From: Micromonospora halophytica
Lineage (GTDB): Bacteria > Actinomycetota > Actinomycetes > Mycobacteriales > Micromonosporaceae
Reading direction: 5' to 3'
Length of the DNA: 64,000 nt
Assembly: GCF_900090245.1 (NCBI RefSeq)
Contig: NZ_FMDN01000007.1
Location: 62,001-126,000 of the forward strand
Shown piece by piece: positions 7,487-16,821 of this stretch. The position numbers were made by a program, and so were the translations under genes. The notes under the pieces are model-generated. The model made no database searches, was not told where the DNA came from, and saw only the letters and a list, made by a program, of their open reading frames with translations. How positions within the stretch are numbered: the stretch's first letter is position 1; each line of letters begins with the position of its first letter.

Positions 7487-8188
7487 TCAGACCAGGCAGT
7501 TGACGATGTCGGCGACCGAACGACGCCGGCCGGTGTAGAACGGGATCTCCTCGCGCACGTGCCGCCGCGCGCCGGAGGCGCGCAGGTCACGCATCAGGTC
7601 GACGATCCGGTGCAGCTCGTCGGCCTCGAAGGCGAGCATCCACTCGTAGTCGCCGAGGGCGAACGAGGCGACCGTGTTGGCCCGCACGTCCGGGTAGCCA
7701 CGGGCCATCCGGCCGTGCTCGGCGAGCAGCTCCCGCCGCTCGGCGTCCGGCAGCAGGTACCACTCGTACGAGCGGACGAACGGGTAGACGCAGAGGTAGG
7801 GGCGGGCCTCCTCGCCGGCCAGGAACGCCGGAATGTGGCTCTTGTTGAACTCGGCCGGCCGGTGCAGCGCCATCTGCGACCAGACCGGGGTGAGCGCCCG
7901 CCCCAGCGTGGTCCGCCGCAACCGCAGGTACGCGTCCTGCAGCGCGTCGCTGGAGGCGGAGTGCCACCAGATCATCAGGTCGGCGTCGGCGCGCAGGCCG
8001 GCGACGTCGTACAGGCCGCGGACCACCACGTCCTTGCCGGCCAGCTCCTCGAAGAGCGACTCGACCTCGCCGGTGACGTTGTCCCGCAGCGACGGCAGCG
8101 GGCTCGTGGCCCGGAAGACCGACCACATGGTGTAACGGATGCTGGCGTTGAGCTCCTTGAGCCGGGCCGCGTTGGTCTGCTCGGTCAT
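7487..8188 (-). CDS. chdC: Coproheme decarboxylase (HemQ/ChdC)
   Basis: A 233-residue member of the chlorite-dismutase-like family that oxidatively decarboxylates coproheme to protoheme, the last step of the coproporphyrin-dependent pathway of Gram-positive bacteria. Landmarks are [10 protein letters not shown] at the start, [11 protein letters not shown], the [10 protein letters not shown] segment, [13 protein letters not shown] containing the catalytic tyrosine region, and [12 protein letters not shown] near the end. The ATG overlaps the TGA of the hemY gene (ATGA). It is the last gene of a hemE-hemY-chdC operon and a strong hairpin follows. An actinobacterial ChdC is expected to use a coproheme radical mechanism driven by peroxide. 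Confidence 0.95.
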   Translation of the reverse strand: MTEQTNAARLKELNASIRYTMWSVFRATSPLPSLRDNVTGEVESLFEELAGKDVVVRGLYDVAGLRADADLMIWWHSASSDALQDAYLRLRRTTLGRALTPVWSQMALHRPAEFNKSHIPAFLAGEEARPYLCVYPFVRSYEWYLLPDAERRELLAEHGRMARGYPDVRANTVASFALGDYEWMLAFEADELHRIVDLMRDLRASGARRHVREEIPFYTGRRRSVADIVNCLV

Positions 8189-9621
8189 TGACCCGATCCT
8201 CCCAGTGCTTCGATGATCTCCCCGGCCGCCGTCTCACCGGAGCGGACGCAGACCGGGATGCCGACCCCGTCGTGACCGGCGCCGGCCAGGACCAGCGTCG
8301 GGTGGGCCGTGCGCAGCGCCGCCCGGGCGGCGGCGAGGCGGTCGAGGTGACCCGGCGCGTACTGGGGCAGGGCCCCGCCCCACCGCTGAACGTGGCCGGC
8401 CAGCGGCGCGGGCAGCGCCACCCCGAGCACCTGCGACAGCTCCCGGTGCACGGTGGCCAGCAGGTCGTCGTCGGTGAGCTGGAGCTGCGCCTCGTCGCCG
8501 TACCGGCCGACGGAGGCGCGCACCAGGGCGACGCCGTCCGGCCGGGCCAGGTGCCCCCACTTGGTGGTGAAGAAGGTGGACGCCTTGATCAGCAGCCCCT
8601 CGGTGGCCGGCACCAGGAAACCGGAGAGCGCCGGCAGCTCCGGTCGCGGCAGGGCGAGGGTGACCAGCGCGACGCTGGCGTAGTCCAGCGCGCCGACCGT
8701 GGCGGCGGCCTCCGGGGCGACGCCGGCGAGCAGCCGGGCGGCGGGGCGGGCCGGCACGGTGAGCACGACCGCGTCGGCCTCGACCAGTTCCGGGTCCCGG
8801 GTCGGGCCGACGGTCAGCCGCCAGCCGGCCGGGCCGGGGGTGAGGTCGCGCACCGTCGCGTCCAGCCGGATCTTCGCGCCGCTGGCCGTCGCCGCCGCCT
8901 CCACCAGCCGGCTCATCCCGCCGGCCAGGGTGCCGAAGATCGGCCGGGCGGGGCCGGGCACGGCGGCGGCCCGCGCGGTCCGGGCCGAGGCGGCCTGCGC
9001 CGCCCGTACCGCCGCGGTCAGGGTGTGCTCGACGCGCGCCGCGCGGGCCAGCGCGGGCATGGTCGTCACCAGCGACAGGTCGTCCGCCCGGCCGGCGTAG
9101 ACGCCGCCCAGCAGCGGGTCGACCAGGCGGTCCACCACCTGGTCACCGAACCTCGGCCGGACCAGCGCGCCGACGCTGACGTCCTCGTCGGGGCCGAGCA
9201 GCGGGCGGCCGCCGTCGTGGTCGGCCGCCGGGTCCGTCTCGGCGACCTCGGCCACCTTCGCCAGGTCACCGGGTACGCCCATCAGCGTGCCGCCGGGGAT
9301 CGGGTGCAGCCCGGCGTCGACCACCAGCGCGGCCTGCCCGACGGTCGGGTGGACGATCCCGTCGGCCAGCCCCAGCCGGCGAACCAGGGCCACCGCGGCG
9401 GAGTCGCCCCCGGTGGCCGGGTCGCGCATCAGGAACGACTCGGCGCCGAACTCGACCGTCGAGCCGGCCAGCTCACCGGTGCGCAGCTTGCCGCCGAGCG
9501 CGCCGGAGCGCTCGTACACGGTGATCTCGGTGCCGGCGGGGGCGCGGTCGCGCAACCGGACGGCGGCGGCCAGCCCGGTGATCCCGCCTCCGATCACCGC
9601 GATCCGCCAGGGCTGCCGCAT
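8185..9621 (-). CDS. hemY: Coproporphyrinogen III/protoporphyrinogen oxidase, HemY type
   Basis: A 478-residue FAD-dependent oxidase of the HemY/CgoX family. The N-terminal dinucleotide motif is [16 protein letters not shown], with [17 protein letters not shown] for the adenosine ribose. The C-terminal FAD-contact block is [19 protein letters not shown]. Because chdC lies directly downstream, the enzyme most likely oxidises coproporphyrinogen III to coproporphyrin III, so CgoX would be the functional name. The ATG at 9621 has AGGGAGG eight bases upstream. Longer in-frame starts to 9816 lie in hemE coding sequence and are rejected. It sits 11 bases after hemE and overlaps chdC by four bases. 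Confidence 0.94.
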   Translation of the reverse strand: MRQPWRIAVIGGGITGLAAAVRLRDRAPAGTEITVYERSGALGGKLRTGELAGSTVEFGAESFLMRDPATGGDSAAVALVRRLGLADGIVHPTVGQAALVVDAGLHPIPGGTLMGVPGDLAKVAEVAETDPAADHDGGRPLLGPDEDVSVGALVRPRFGDQVVDRLVDPLLGGVYAGRADDLSLVTTMPALARAARVEHTLTAAVRAAQAASARTARAAAVPGPARPIFGTLAGGMSRLVEAAATASGAKIRLDATVRDLTPGPAGWRLTVGPTRDPELVEADAVVLTVPARPAARLLAGVAPEAAATVGALDYASVALVTLALPRPELPALSGFLVPATEGLLIKASTFFTTKWGHLARPDGVALVRASVGRYGDEAQLQLTDDDLLATVHRELSQVLGVALPAPLAGHVQRWGGALPQYAPGHLDRLAAARAALRTAHPTLVLAGAGHDGVGIPVCVRSGETAAGEIIEALGGSGQ

Positions 9622-9632
9622 CGTCGTCCTCC

Positions 9633-10775
9633 CTAGTCGGCCGGTCGCGCGGACACCTCGTGCACCAGCGCGACCACCCGGGTCAGCACGTCGGGATCGG
9701 TCTCCGGCAGAACGCCGTGACCGAGGTTGAACACGTGGCCGGGCGCGGCGCGACCCTGCTCCAGGATCCGCCGCACCTCGGTCTCCACCACCGACCAGGG
9801 GGCGAGCAGCACGCACGGGTCGAGGTTGCCCTGCACCGCCCGGTCCGGGCCGATCCGGCGGGTGGCCTGGTCCAGCGGGGTACGCCAGTCCACGCCGACC
9901 ACGTCGGCGCCGGCCTCACCCATCGCGCCGAGCAGCTCGCCGGTGCCCACCCCGAAGTGGATCCGGGGCACGCCCTGCGACCGTTCCGGCTCGGCGCGTC
10001 CGTCGCCGCGCCGCGACCCGGAGAAGTCGTCGGCCAGCCCGGCCAGCACGGCCGCCGAGTGCGGCAGCACGTAGCGGCGGTAGTCGGCCTCGGACAGCGC
10101 GCCGGCCCAGGAGTCGAAGAGCTGCACCGCGGAGACCCCGGCGTCGACCTGGACCTTCAGGAACGCCGCGGTCACCTCGGCCAGGCGGGCGCAGAGCGCG
10201 TGCCACAGCTCCGGCTGGCCGTACATGAGCGCCTTGGTCTTCGCGTGGGTCCGCGACGGCCCGCCCTCGACCAGGTAGCTGGCCAGGGTGAACGGGGCGC
10301 CGGCGAAGCCGATCAGCGGGGTGTCGCCCAGCTCGGCGACGAGCATCCGCACCGCCTCGTCCACGTAGGACACGTCGTCGCGGGTGATCGGGCGGATCCG
10401 CTCGACGTCCTCCCGCGTGCGCACCGGCTCGGCCACCACCGGGCCGGTGCCGGCCACGATGTCCAGGTCGACGCCGGCCGCGGCGACCGGGACCACGATG
10501 TCGCTGAACAGGATCGCGGCGTCGACCCCGTGCCGGCGGACCGGCTGGAGGGTGATCTCGGCGACCAGTTCCGGCCGGCGGCAGGAGTCGAGCATCCCCA
10601 CGTTGGCCCGGATCTCCCGGTACTCGGGGAGCGAGCGGCCGGCCTGGCGCATGAACCAGACCGGGGTGTGCGGGCCCGGCTCGCGGCGGCAGGCCCGGAC
10701 GAAGGCTGAGTCGGCCGGCCCGCCACGGCGGGGTTCTCCGTCTCGGGCGGCAGTGCCCGTGGTGTCGGTGGTCAT
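9633..10775 (-). CDS. hemE: Uroporphyrinogen decarboxylase
   Basis: A 380-residue decarboxylase converting uroporphyrinogen III to coproporphyrinogen III in the cytoplasm. The N-terminal signature is [19 protein letters not shown], the second is [17 protein letters not shown], and [14 protein letters not shown] is at the C-terminus. An insert of about 15 residues ([17 protein letters not shown]) precedes the conserved PRIHFGVGT block. It is the first gene of the heme operon. The ATG at 10775 is chosen because family homology begins about 20 residues later and a CACGAT box stands seven bases upstream, so it may be leaderless. Confidence 0.95.
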   Translation of the reverse strand: MTTDTTGTAARDGEPRRGGPADSAFVRACRREPGPHTPVWFMRQAGRSLPEYREIRANVGMLDSCRRPELVAEITLQPVRRHGVDAAILFSDIVVPVAAAGVDLDIVAGTGPVVAEPVRTREDVERIRPITRDDVSYVDEAVRMLVAELGDTPLIGFAGAPFTLASYLVEGGPSRTHAKTKALMYGQPELWHALCARLAEVTAAFLKVQVDAGVSAVQLFDSWAGALSEADYRRYVLPHSAAVLAGLADDFSGSRRGDGRAEPERSQGVPRIHFGVGTGELLGAMGEAGADVVGVDWRTPLDQATRRIGPDRAVQGNLDPCVLLAPWSVVETEVRRILEQGRAAPGHVFNLGHGVLPETDPDVLTRVVALVHEVSARPAD

Positions 10776-10967
10776 CGCGGCAATCGTGCCACGCGACCGG
10801 GTGGGCGCAGCGGGCAGCGCCGCCTTTTGTGACCCTTGTCCGCAGGGCCGTACGACCCTGGCGCGCGGGCGCGGGCGGTGCCCGCGCGGGCGTTCGGCCC
10901 GGCCCGGCCGCCCGGTACGCGACGGCACGGGCGGCTCCTCGCGCCCCCGGACGTGCCGGGTCCGGCC

Positions 10968-10997
10968 CGTCGCGTGCCGTCCGGACGGCACGCGACG
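10968..10997. repeat. 30-bp perfect palindrome
   Basis: CGTCGCGTGCCGTCC at 10968-10982 is followed immediately by its exact reverse complement, with no loop. It lies between divergent promoters, so it could bind a dimeric regulator or form a cruciform. Confidence 0.7.
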
Positions 10998-11068
10998 ACC
11001 GCCCGGGCCGGGGTGGGACCGCGCCCCACCATCGGCGTGCCGTCCGGGCGGGTGGCCCGGGCGCGGCA

Positions 11069-11074
11069 TAGGCT
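11069..11074 (+). promoter_or_regulatory. -10 element (TAGGCT), leaderless
   Basis: TAGGCT ends six bases before the ATG at 11081, and no ribosome-binding site is visible. Confidence 0.5.
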
Positions 11075-11080
11075 GCCGGC

Positions 11081-11653
11081 ATGGCCCCCCCGATCGCGCT
11101 CCCGGAGACATTCGTCCGCGCGGTCGCCGGGCTGCGGTCGGTGACTCCCCGGGCCGAGATCGCGTTGGAGGAGGTCGGCGCCCCGCAGCGGCTCGCCCCG
11201 TACGCCTTCGCCCTCTCCGCCACCGTGCTGCGCGACGACGACGAGGTGGCCACCGGACGGCTGATCCTGCTGCACGACCCGGCCGGGCACGAAGCCTGGC
11301 GGGGCACCCTGCGGCTGGTCACCTACGTCACCGCCGAGCTGGAGGTCGACCTCGCCGCCGATCCGCTGCTGCCCGGGGTGGGCTGGACCTGGCTGATCGA
11401 CGCCCTGGAGGCGCACGACGCCCGGTACCGCGCGGCGGGAGGCACCATCACCCAGACCCTGTCGACGAAGTTCGGCGAACTGGCCGGCCCGCCCGCCGCC
11501 GGGGACATCGAGATCCGGGCGTCCTGGACGCCGCTCGGCGACGACCTGGCCCCCCACCTGGAAGCCTGGTGCGCGCTGCTCGCCTCCACGGCGGGGCTGC
11601 CGCCGCCCGGGGTGACCGCGCTCTCCGAGCGCCGGCCGGCCGGCGCCGCCTGA
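11081..11653 (+). CDS. DUF3000 family protein
   Basis: A 190-residue cytoplasmic protein of the actinobacterial DUF3000 family. Recognisable blocks are [20 protein letters not shown] at the start and [16 protein letters not shown] in the middle, with [21 protein letters not shown] near the end. Function is unknown. In actinomycete genomes it is regularly followed by the RNase D gene, as it is here 128 bases downstream. The start codon is preceded by a TAGGCT box at leaderless spacing. Confidence 0.88.
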   Translation: MAPPIALPETFVRAVAGLRSVTPRAEIALEEVGAPQRLAPYAFALSATVLRDDDEVATGRLILLHDPAGHEAWRGTLRLVTYVTAELEVDLAADPLLPGVGWTWLIDALEAHDARYRAAGGTITQTLSTKFGELAGPPAAGDIEIRASWTPLGDDLAPHLEAWCALLASTAGLPPPGVTALSERRPAGAA

Positions 11654-11769
11654 TGCGGCCCGCCCGGGCACGTCGTGTCGCCCCGGTCGTCCGGCCCCGA
11701 CCGGCCATCCGCCGGACGCCGCACCAACACACGTCGGACCGGCTGCGCACACCGGATGGTGCGGCGCAC

Positions 11770-11775
11770 TAGGGT
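11770..11775 (+). promoter_or_regulatory. -10 element (TAGGGT), leaderless
   Basis: TAGGGT ends six bases before the GTG at 11782. Confidence 0.5.
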
Positions 11776-11781
11776 TGTCAG

Positions 11782-13095
11782 GTGACCGACGAACCACCCC
11801 TGCGCCGTCGGGCCGCCGAAAGCCGTACGGGAGACGCCTCGCCCTCGGCCGCGCCGGAGCCGAAGGACGCGGGGACCGACCAGCCCGACGGCGGCCCTGT
11901 CCCACTCACCGCGCCCCGCGACGGCACGCCCCAGCCGGTGGCGACACCGGCGGAACTCGACGAGGTCGTGGCCCGCTTCGCCGCGGGCACCGGCCCGGTG
12001 GCCCTGGACGCCGAGCGCGCCTCGGGCTACCGCTACAGCCAGCGCGCCTACCTCGTGCAGCTACGCCGCGAGGGCGCGGGAACCGCGTTGATCGACCCGC
12101 TGCCGCTGCCCGACCTGACCGTGCTCGACGAGGCGATCGGCGGGGCGGAGTGGGTGCTGCACGCCGCCAGCCAGGATCTCGCCTGCCTGGCCGAGGTGGG
12201 GCTGCGCCCGCGCCGGCTCTTCGACACCGAGCTGGCCGCCCGGCTGGCCGGCTTCGAGCGGGTCGGCCTGGCCGCCCTCACCGAGCAGTTGCTCGGCTAC
12301 ACCCTGGAGAAGCACCACTCGGCGGCGGACTGGTCGAGCCGGCCACTGCCGGAGTCCTGGCTGACCTACGCCGCCCTCGACGTGGAGATGCTGGTCGACC
12401 TCCGGGACGCCCTGGACGAGGAGCTGACCCGCCAGGGCAAGTCCGAGTGGGCGGCCGAGGAGTTCGCGGCACTGGTCCGTAACGGCGCCCGGCCGCCGCG
12501 GGCCCGCGCGGAGCCGTGGCGGCGCACCTCGGGCATCCACCGGGTACGCGGGGCGCGGGCGCAGGCCCGGATCCGCTCTCTCTGGTACGCCCGGGACCAG
12601 ATCGCCGCCCGGCGGGACGCCGCCCCGGGGCGGGTGCTGCCGGACTCGGCGATCGTCGCCGCCGCAGAGCTGGACCCTAAGGACGAGAAGACCCTGCTCA
12701 CCCTGCCCGGCTTCGGTGGCCGCTCGGTACGCCGGCTGGCGCGCACCTGGCTGGCGGCGCTGGACGACGCCCGTCAGCTGCCGGAGGACGCCCTGCCGGT
12801 GGCCCCGACGGTGGAGGGGCCGCCCCCGCCGCACCGTTGGGCGGAGCGCGACCCGGTGGCGGCCGGCCGGCTGGCCCGCTGCCGCGAGATCGTGGTACGG
12901 GTCGCCGGCGAGCACGACCTCCCCCCGGAAAACCTGATCGCTCCCGACTCGATCCGCCGCCTGGCCTGGCAGCCGCCGGACGAGATCACCGAGGAGACCG
13001 TCGCCGAGGTGCTGCGCGGCTTCGGTGCCCGCGAGTGGCAGCTCCGCCTGCTGGTCCCCGCCCTGACCGAAGCCCTCCCCACTCCCGCCCCCTGA
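11782..13095 (+). CDS. rnd: Ribonuclease D-like 3'-5' exonuclease with HRDC domain
   Basis: A 437-residue exoribonuclease of the DEDDy superfamily, likely trimming structured RNA 3' ends. Exonuclease motifs are LDAERASGYRYSQRAYLVQL (Exo I), WVLHAASQDLACL (Exo II) and LTYAALDVEMLVDL (Exo III). An HRDC domain follows (about residues 250-330, RSLWYARDQIAARRDAAPGR), and a second HRDC-like helical part may be at the C-terminus. The first 50 residues are Pro/Ala-rich and poorly conserved. The GTG start has a TAGGGT box six bases upstream and no Shine-Dalgarno sequence. Confidence 0.9.
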   Translation: MTDEPPLRRRAAESRTGDASPSAAPEPKDAGTDQPDGGPVPLTAPRDGTPQPVATPAELDEVVARFAAGTGPVALDAERASGYRYSQRAYLVQLRREGAGTALIDPLPLPDLTVLDEAIGGAEWVLHAASQDLACLAEVGLRPRRLFDTELAARLAGFERVGLAALTEQLLGYTLEKHHSAADWSSRPLPESWLTYAALDVEMLVDLRDALDEELTRQGKSEWAAEEFAALVRNGARPPRARAEPWRRTSGIHRVRGARAQARIRSLWYARDQIAARRDAAPGRVLPDSAIVAAAELDPKDEKTLLTLPGFGGRSVRRLARTWLAALDDARQLPEDALPVAPTVEGPPPPHRWAERDPVAAGRLARCREIVVRVAGEHDLPPENLIAPDSIRRLAWQPPDEITEETVAEVLRGFGAREWQLRLLVPALTEALPTPAP

Positions 13096-13106
13096 CCCCA
13101 CCGTGT

Positions 13107-13164
13107 CGATCATGAAGTGGACGGCGCCGAAGGAGATCGACTTCGCCGTCCAACTTCGTGATCG
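13107..13164. repeat. Imperfect palindrome, possible terminator or REP-like element
   Basis: CGATCATGAAGTGGACGGCG at 13107-13126 pairs with sequence at 13144-13164, with one mismatch and one extra base, around an 18-base loop. It follows the RNase D gene and may end its transcript. The similarity in style to the other long palindromes of this window suggests a dispersed element. Confidence 0.6.
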
Positions 13165-13226
13165 CCACGCGGGGCGCGCGCGGTGGGAGTGTGGGGTGGG
13201 CCACACGGGGGGTGGTGTCGAGGTTG

Positions 13227-13242
13227 GTTACTGGCGAGTAGC
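13227..13242. promoter_or_regulatory. Operator-like inverted repeat upstream of fadA
   Basis: GTTACTGGCGAGTAGC matches its own reverse complement at 12 of 16 positions, with half-sites TTACT and AGTA. It is about 95 bases before the thiolase start, where a TetR-type fatty-acid regulator could act. The regulator is not identified. Confidence 0.4.
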
Positions 13243-13337
13243 ATCCGGGGAAATGCCAGTGCCGGCCGACCTTCGTTCGGTCCGTAGCGCCGCCTGGCGG
13301 CGCGGAGGACGAATCATGGTCGAAGAGGAGGCTCCAA

Positions 13338-14558
13338 GTGCCCCGTGAAGTTAGGGATGTCGTTTTCGTCGACGGCGTCCGCACCCCGTTCGGCAAGGCG
13401 GGTGGCATGTACGCCAACACCCGTGCCGACGACCTGGTGATCCGCTGCATCCGCGAGCTGCTGCGTCGTAACCCGCAGCTGCCGCCGGAGCGGGTCGAGG
13501 AGGTCGCCATCGCGGCGACGACCCAGATCGGCGACCAGGGCCTGACCATCGGCCGCACCGCCGCCCTGCTGTCCGGCCTGCCCAAGACCGTGCCCGGCTT
13601 CTCCATCGACCGGATGTGCGCCGGCGCGATGACCGCCGTCACCGCCGTCGCGGGCGGCATCGCCATGGGGGCGTACGACGTCGCCATCGCCGGCGGTGTC
13701 GAGCACATGGGCCGGCACCCGATGGGTGAGGGCGTCGACCCCAACCCGCGGATCATCGCGGAGAAGCTGGTCGACCCGTCCGCCCTGGTGATGGGGGCCA
13801 CCGCGGAGAACCTGCACGACCGGGTCCCGCAGATCACCAAGGAGCGCACCGACGCGTTCGCGCTCGCCTCCCAGCAGAAGACCGCCAAGGCGTACGCCAA
13901 CGGCAAGCTCCAGGGCGACCTGGTGCCGGTCGCGGTCCGCGACCCGGAGGCCGGCTGGGGCCTGGCGACCGTGGACGAGGCGCCCCGGGAGACCTCGCTG
14001 GAGAAGCTCGCCACCCTCAAGACCCCGTTCCGCCCGCACGGCAAGGTCACCGCGGGCAACGCGGCCGGCCTGAACGACGGCGCCACCGCCAGCCTGCTCG
14101 CCGCCGAGGACACCGCCCGCGAACTGGGCCTCCCGATCGCCATGCGGCTGGTGTCGTACGGCTTCGTCGGCGTCGAGCCCGAGGTGATGGGCGTCGGCCC
14201 GATCCCGTCGACCGAGAAGGCGCTGCGCATCGCCGGGCTGACCATCGACGACATCGGCCTGTTCGAGCTCAACGAGGCCTTCGCCGTGCAGGTGCTCGCC
14301 TTCCTCGACCACTTCGGCATCGCCGACGACGACCCGCGGGTCAACCCGTGGGGCGGCGCGATCGCCATCGGCCACCCGCTGGCCTCCTCGGGCGTACGGC
14401 TGATGACCCAGCTCGCCCGGCAGTTCGCCGAGCACCCCGAGGTCCGCTACGGCCTCACCGCCATGTGCATCGGCATCGGCATGGGCGGCACCGTGATCTG
14501 GGAGAACCCACACTGGACGGAGTCCGGCAAGCCGGCTCAGGGGGAGGGCAACAAGTGA
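13338..14558 (+). CDS. fadA: Acetyl-CoA acyltransferase (thiolase) of beta-oxidation
   Basis: A 406-residue thiolase that cleaves 3-ketoacyl-CoA with CoA. The nucleophile Cys is in SIDRMCAGAMTAV, the catalytic His in GGAIAIGHPLASSG, and the second Cys in CIGIGMGGTVIW; NEAFAVQVL is also present. The GTG at 13338 has GAGGAGG eight bases upstream. The stop overlaps the start of the fadB-like gene by four bases (GTGA), so the two form a translationally coupled beta-oxidation complex. An operator-like repeat lies upstream. Confidence 0.95.
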   Translation: MPREVRDVVFVDGVRTPFGKAGGMYANTRADDLVIRCIRELLRRNPQLPPERVEEVAIAATTQIGDQGLTIGRTAALLSGLPKTVPGFSIDRMCAGAMTAVTAVAGGIAMGAYDVAIAGGVEHMGRHPMGEGVDPNPRIIAEKLVDPSALVMGATAENLHDRVPQITKERTDAFALASQQKTAKAYANGKLQGDLVPVAVRDPEAGWGLATVDEAPRETSLEKLATLKTPFRPHGKVTAGNAAGLNDGATASLLAAEDTARELGLPIAMRLVSYGFVGVEPEVMGVGPIPSTEKALRIAGLTIDDIGLFELNEAFAVQVLAFLDHFGIADDDPRVNPWGGAIAIGHPLASSGVRLMTQLARQFAEHPEVRYGLTAMCIGIGMGGTVIWENPHWTESGKPAQGEGNK

Positions 14559-16624
14559 GCGCGCTCGCCGCATCGAACGAGGTCGTCACCAAGGCGCTGC
14601 TGCGCCAGGTGAACGTGCCGGGGCTGGACCGTCCGGCCGCCCTGATCACGCTCGACAACGGCTTCGACCACACCAAGCCGAACAGCTTCGGCCCGGGCGG
14701 CCTGACCAGCCTGGACGAGGCGATCACCGCCGCGCTGGCGGCGAACCCGGCGTTCATCGCGGTCACCGGCAAGCCGTACATCTTCTGCGTCGGCGCGGAC
14801 CTCACCAGCCTGCCGCAGCTCGCCGACCGGGACCAGGCGCTGGAGGTCGGGCGGCTGGGCCACCGGGTCTTCGCCCGCCTGAAGGACAGCGAGGTCCCGA
14901 CCTTCGCGTTCGTCAACGGCGCGGCCATGGGCGGCGGCCTGGAGCTGGCCCTGCACTGCCACTACCGGACCCTGTCGGCCGGCGCGACGGCGCTCGCGCT
15001 GCCCGAGGTCTCCCTGGGCCTGGTCCCCGGCTGGGGCGGCACCCAGCTGCTGCCGAACCTGATCGGCATCCCGGCGGCGACCCAGGTGATCATCCAGAAC
15101 CCGCTCATGCAGAACAAGATGCTCAAGCCGAAGCAGGCCGCCGAGATGGGCATCGCGGACGTGCTGCTCGAGCCGGCCGACTTCCTGGAGCGGTCGCTGG
15201 AGTGGGCCGCCGGCGTCGTCTCCGGCGAGGTCACCGTGACCCGCCCCGAGGTCGACAGGGACATGTGGGCGGGCGTGCTCTACTTCGCCCGGCAGACTCT
15301 CGACCAGCGGCTGCACGGCGCGGTCCCGGCCGCGTACAAGGCGCTGGACCTGCTGGAGACGGCGAAGGACGCCGACTTCGCCACCGGCACCGCCGCCGAG
15401 GACGAGGCCCTGGCCGACCTGGTCTTCTCCGAGGAGCTGCGCAGCGGCCTGTACGCCTTCGACCTGGTGCAGCGGCGGGCCAAGCGGCCGGCCGGCGCGC
15501 CGGACAAGGGCCTGGCCCGCCCGGTCACCAAGGTGGGCATCGTCGGCGCCGGCCTGATGGCCAGCCAGCTCGCGCTGCTCTTCGCCCGCCGCCTCCAGGT
15601 GCCGGTCGTGATGACCGACCTGGACCAGGCCCGCGTCGACAAGGGCGTCGGCTACGTGCACGCCCAGATCGAGAAGGCCGTCAGCAAGGGCCGGATGGAC
15701 AAGGGCACTGCCGCCAAGCTGTACGGCCTGGTCAGCGGCTCGGTCGACAAGGGCGTCTTCGCCGACGCCGACTTCGTCATCGAGGCCGTCTTCGAGGACC
15801 TGAAGGTCAAGAAGCAGGTCTGGGCCGAGCTGGAGAAGATCGTCAAGCCGGAGGCGGTGCTCGCCACCAACACCTCCAGCCTGTCGATCACCGCGATGGC
15901 CGAGGAACTGGAGCACCCGGAGCGGGTCGTCGGCTTCCACTTCTTCAACCCGGTCGCCGTGCTGCCGCTGCTGGAGATCGTCCGCGGCGAGCGGACCGAC
16001 GACGCCACGCTGGCCACCGCGTTCGCGGTCGGCAAGCAGCTGAAGAAGTCCTCGGTGCTGGTCTCCGACGCCCCGGCGTTCGTGGTCAACCGGTTGCTCA
16101 CCCGTTTCCTCGGCACGGTCTTCGCGGCCGTCGACCAGGGCACTCCGCTGGACGTGGCGAACCGCGCGCTGGACCCGCTGGGCCTGCCGATGCGGCCGCT
16201 CGCCCTGCTCCAACTGGTCGGCCCGGCCGTGGCGTACCACGTGGGCGGCACCCTGCACGCCGCCTTCCCGGACCGGTTCGCGGTCAGCGAGAACCTCAAG
16301 CGGATCGCCGACTCGGGCCAGCCGATCGTGGTCGACGACCAGATCAACGACGAGGTCGCCAAGCTGCTCGTGGTCGGCGACCAGCCGCTCACCGAGGAGC
16401 AGGTACGCCAGAACGCGCTCGACGCGCTGGCGCAGGAGATCCGGCTCATGCTCGACGAGGGCGTCGTCGCCGAGGCGCAGGACATCGACCTGTGCATGAT
16501 CCTCGGTGCCGGCTGGCCGTTCCACCTCGGCGGCGTGACGCCGTACCTGGACCGGACCGGCACCTCCGAGCAGGTCACCGGCCAGCGGTTCCTGCCGCGT
16601 GGGGTCGCCAGCCTGCCCGCCTGA
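14555..16624 (+). CDS. fadB: Bifunctional enoyl-CoA hydratase / 3-hydroxyacyl-CoA dehydrogenase
   Basis: A 689-residue multifunctional enzyme of fatty-acid beta-oxidation. The N-terminal crotonase domain (about 1-200) has the oxyanion-hole blocks KPYIFCVGADL and AAMGGGLELALH. The NAD-binding dehydrogenase domain begins at about residue 326 with VGIVGAGLMASQLALLFARR. The catalytic His is in ERVVGFHFFNPVAVLPLLE, and the C-terminal dimerisation domain carries APAFVVNRLLTRFL. It hydrates enoyl-CoA and oxidises the 3-hydroxyacyl product for the adjacent thiolase. GTG 14555 overlaps the fadA stop. A long hairpin follows the stop codon. Confidence 0.95.
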   Translation: MSALAASNEVVTKALLRQVNVPGLDRPAALITLDNGFDHTKPNSFGPGGLTSLDEAITAALAANPAFIAVTGKPYIFCVGADLTSLPQLADRDQALEVGRLGHRVFARLKDSEVPTFAFVNGAAMGGGLELALHCHYRTLSAGATALALPEVSLGLVPGWGGTQLLPNLIGIPAATQVIIQNPLMQNKMLKPKQAAEMGIADVLLEPADFLERSLEWAAGVVSGEVTVTRPEVDRDMWAGVLYFARQTLDQRLHGAVPAAYKALDLLETAKDADFATGTAAEDEALADLVFSEELRSGLYAFDLVQRRAKRPAGAPDKGLARPVTKVGIVGAGLMASQLALLFARRLQVPVVMTDLDQARVDKGVGYVHAQIEKAVSKGRMDKGTAAKLYGLVSGSVDKGVFADADFVIEAVFEDLKVKKQVWAELEKIVKPEAVLATNTSSLSITAMAEELEHPERVVGFHFFNPVAVLPLLEIVRGERTDDATLATAFAVGKQLKKSSVLVSDAPAFVVNRLLTRFLGTVFAAVDQGTPLDVANRALDPLGLPMRPLALLQLVGPAVAYHVGGTLHAAFPDRFAVSENLKRIADSGQPIVVDDQINDEVAKLLVVGDQPLTEEQVRQNALDALAQEIRLMLDEGVVAEAQDIDLCMILGAGWPFHLGGVTPYLDRTGTSEQVTGQRFLPRGVASLPA

Positions 16625-16643
16625 TCCATCCTCCGCTCCCCCA

Positions 16644-16694
16644 CGACCGCGGTGGTCGGCACCCCCTGCCGGGGGTCGTCGGCCACCGCGGTCG
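16644..16694 (+). terminator. fadAB terminator
   Basis: CGACCGCGGTGG at 16644-16655 and CCACCGCGGTCG at 16683-16694 form a perfect 12-bp stem, and CCCCCTGCCGGGGG folds inside it. Confidence 0.7.
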
Positions 16695-16821
16695 TCTGTG
16701 CGGCCCGGTCGGACCCGGGCCGACGCCGGTTTGCGGCACCGGGTCAGACTCGGTGCGGGGCAGCGGAGCCGGCCCGCGGCTCGCTACCATCACGCGTTCT
16801 CATCTTCGCCTGGAGCTGATC

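Larger units (their letters stand above)
10776..11080. other. Divergent hemE / DUF3000 intergenic region
   Basis: This 305-base spacer has no credible gene. It holds a 30-bp perfect palindrome (10968-10997), further copies of the shared core TGCCGTCCG near 11040, and -10-like boxes for both flanking genes. Confidence 0.6.

Noticed and set aside
14537..16525. Long minus-strand open frame opposite fadB
   Set aside because: It is a compositional shadow of a strongly conserved gene, full of Arg/Gly/Asp/His repeats with no domain; the GC-rich codon pattern creates such frames.
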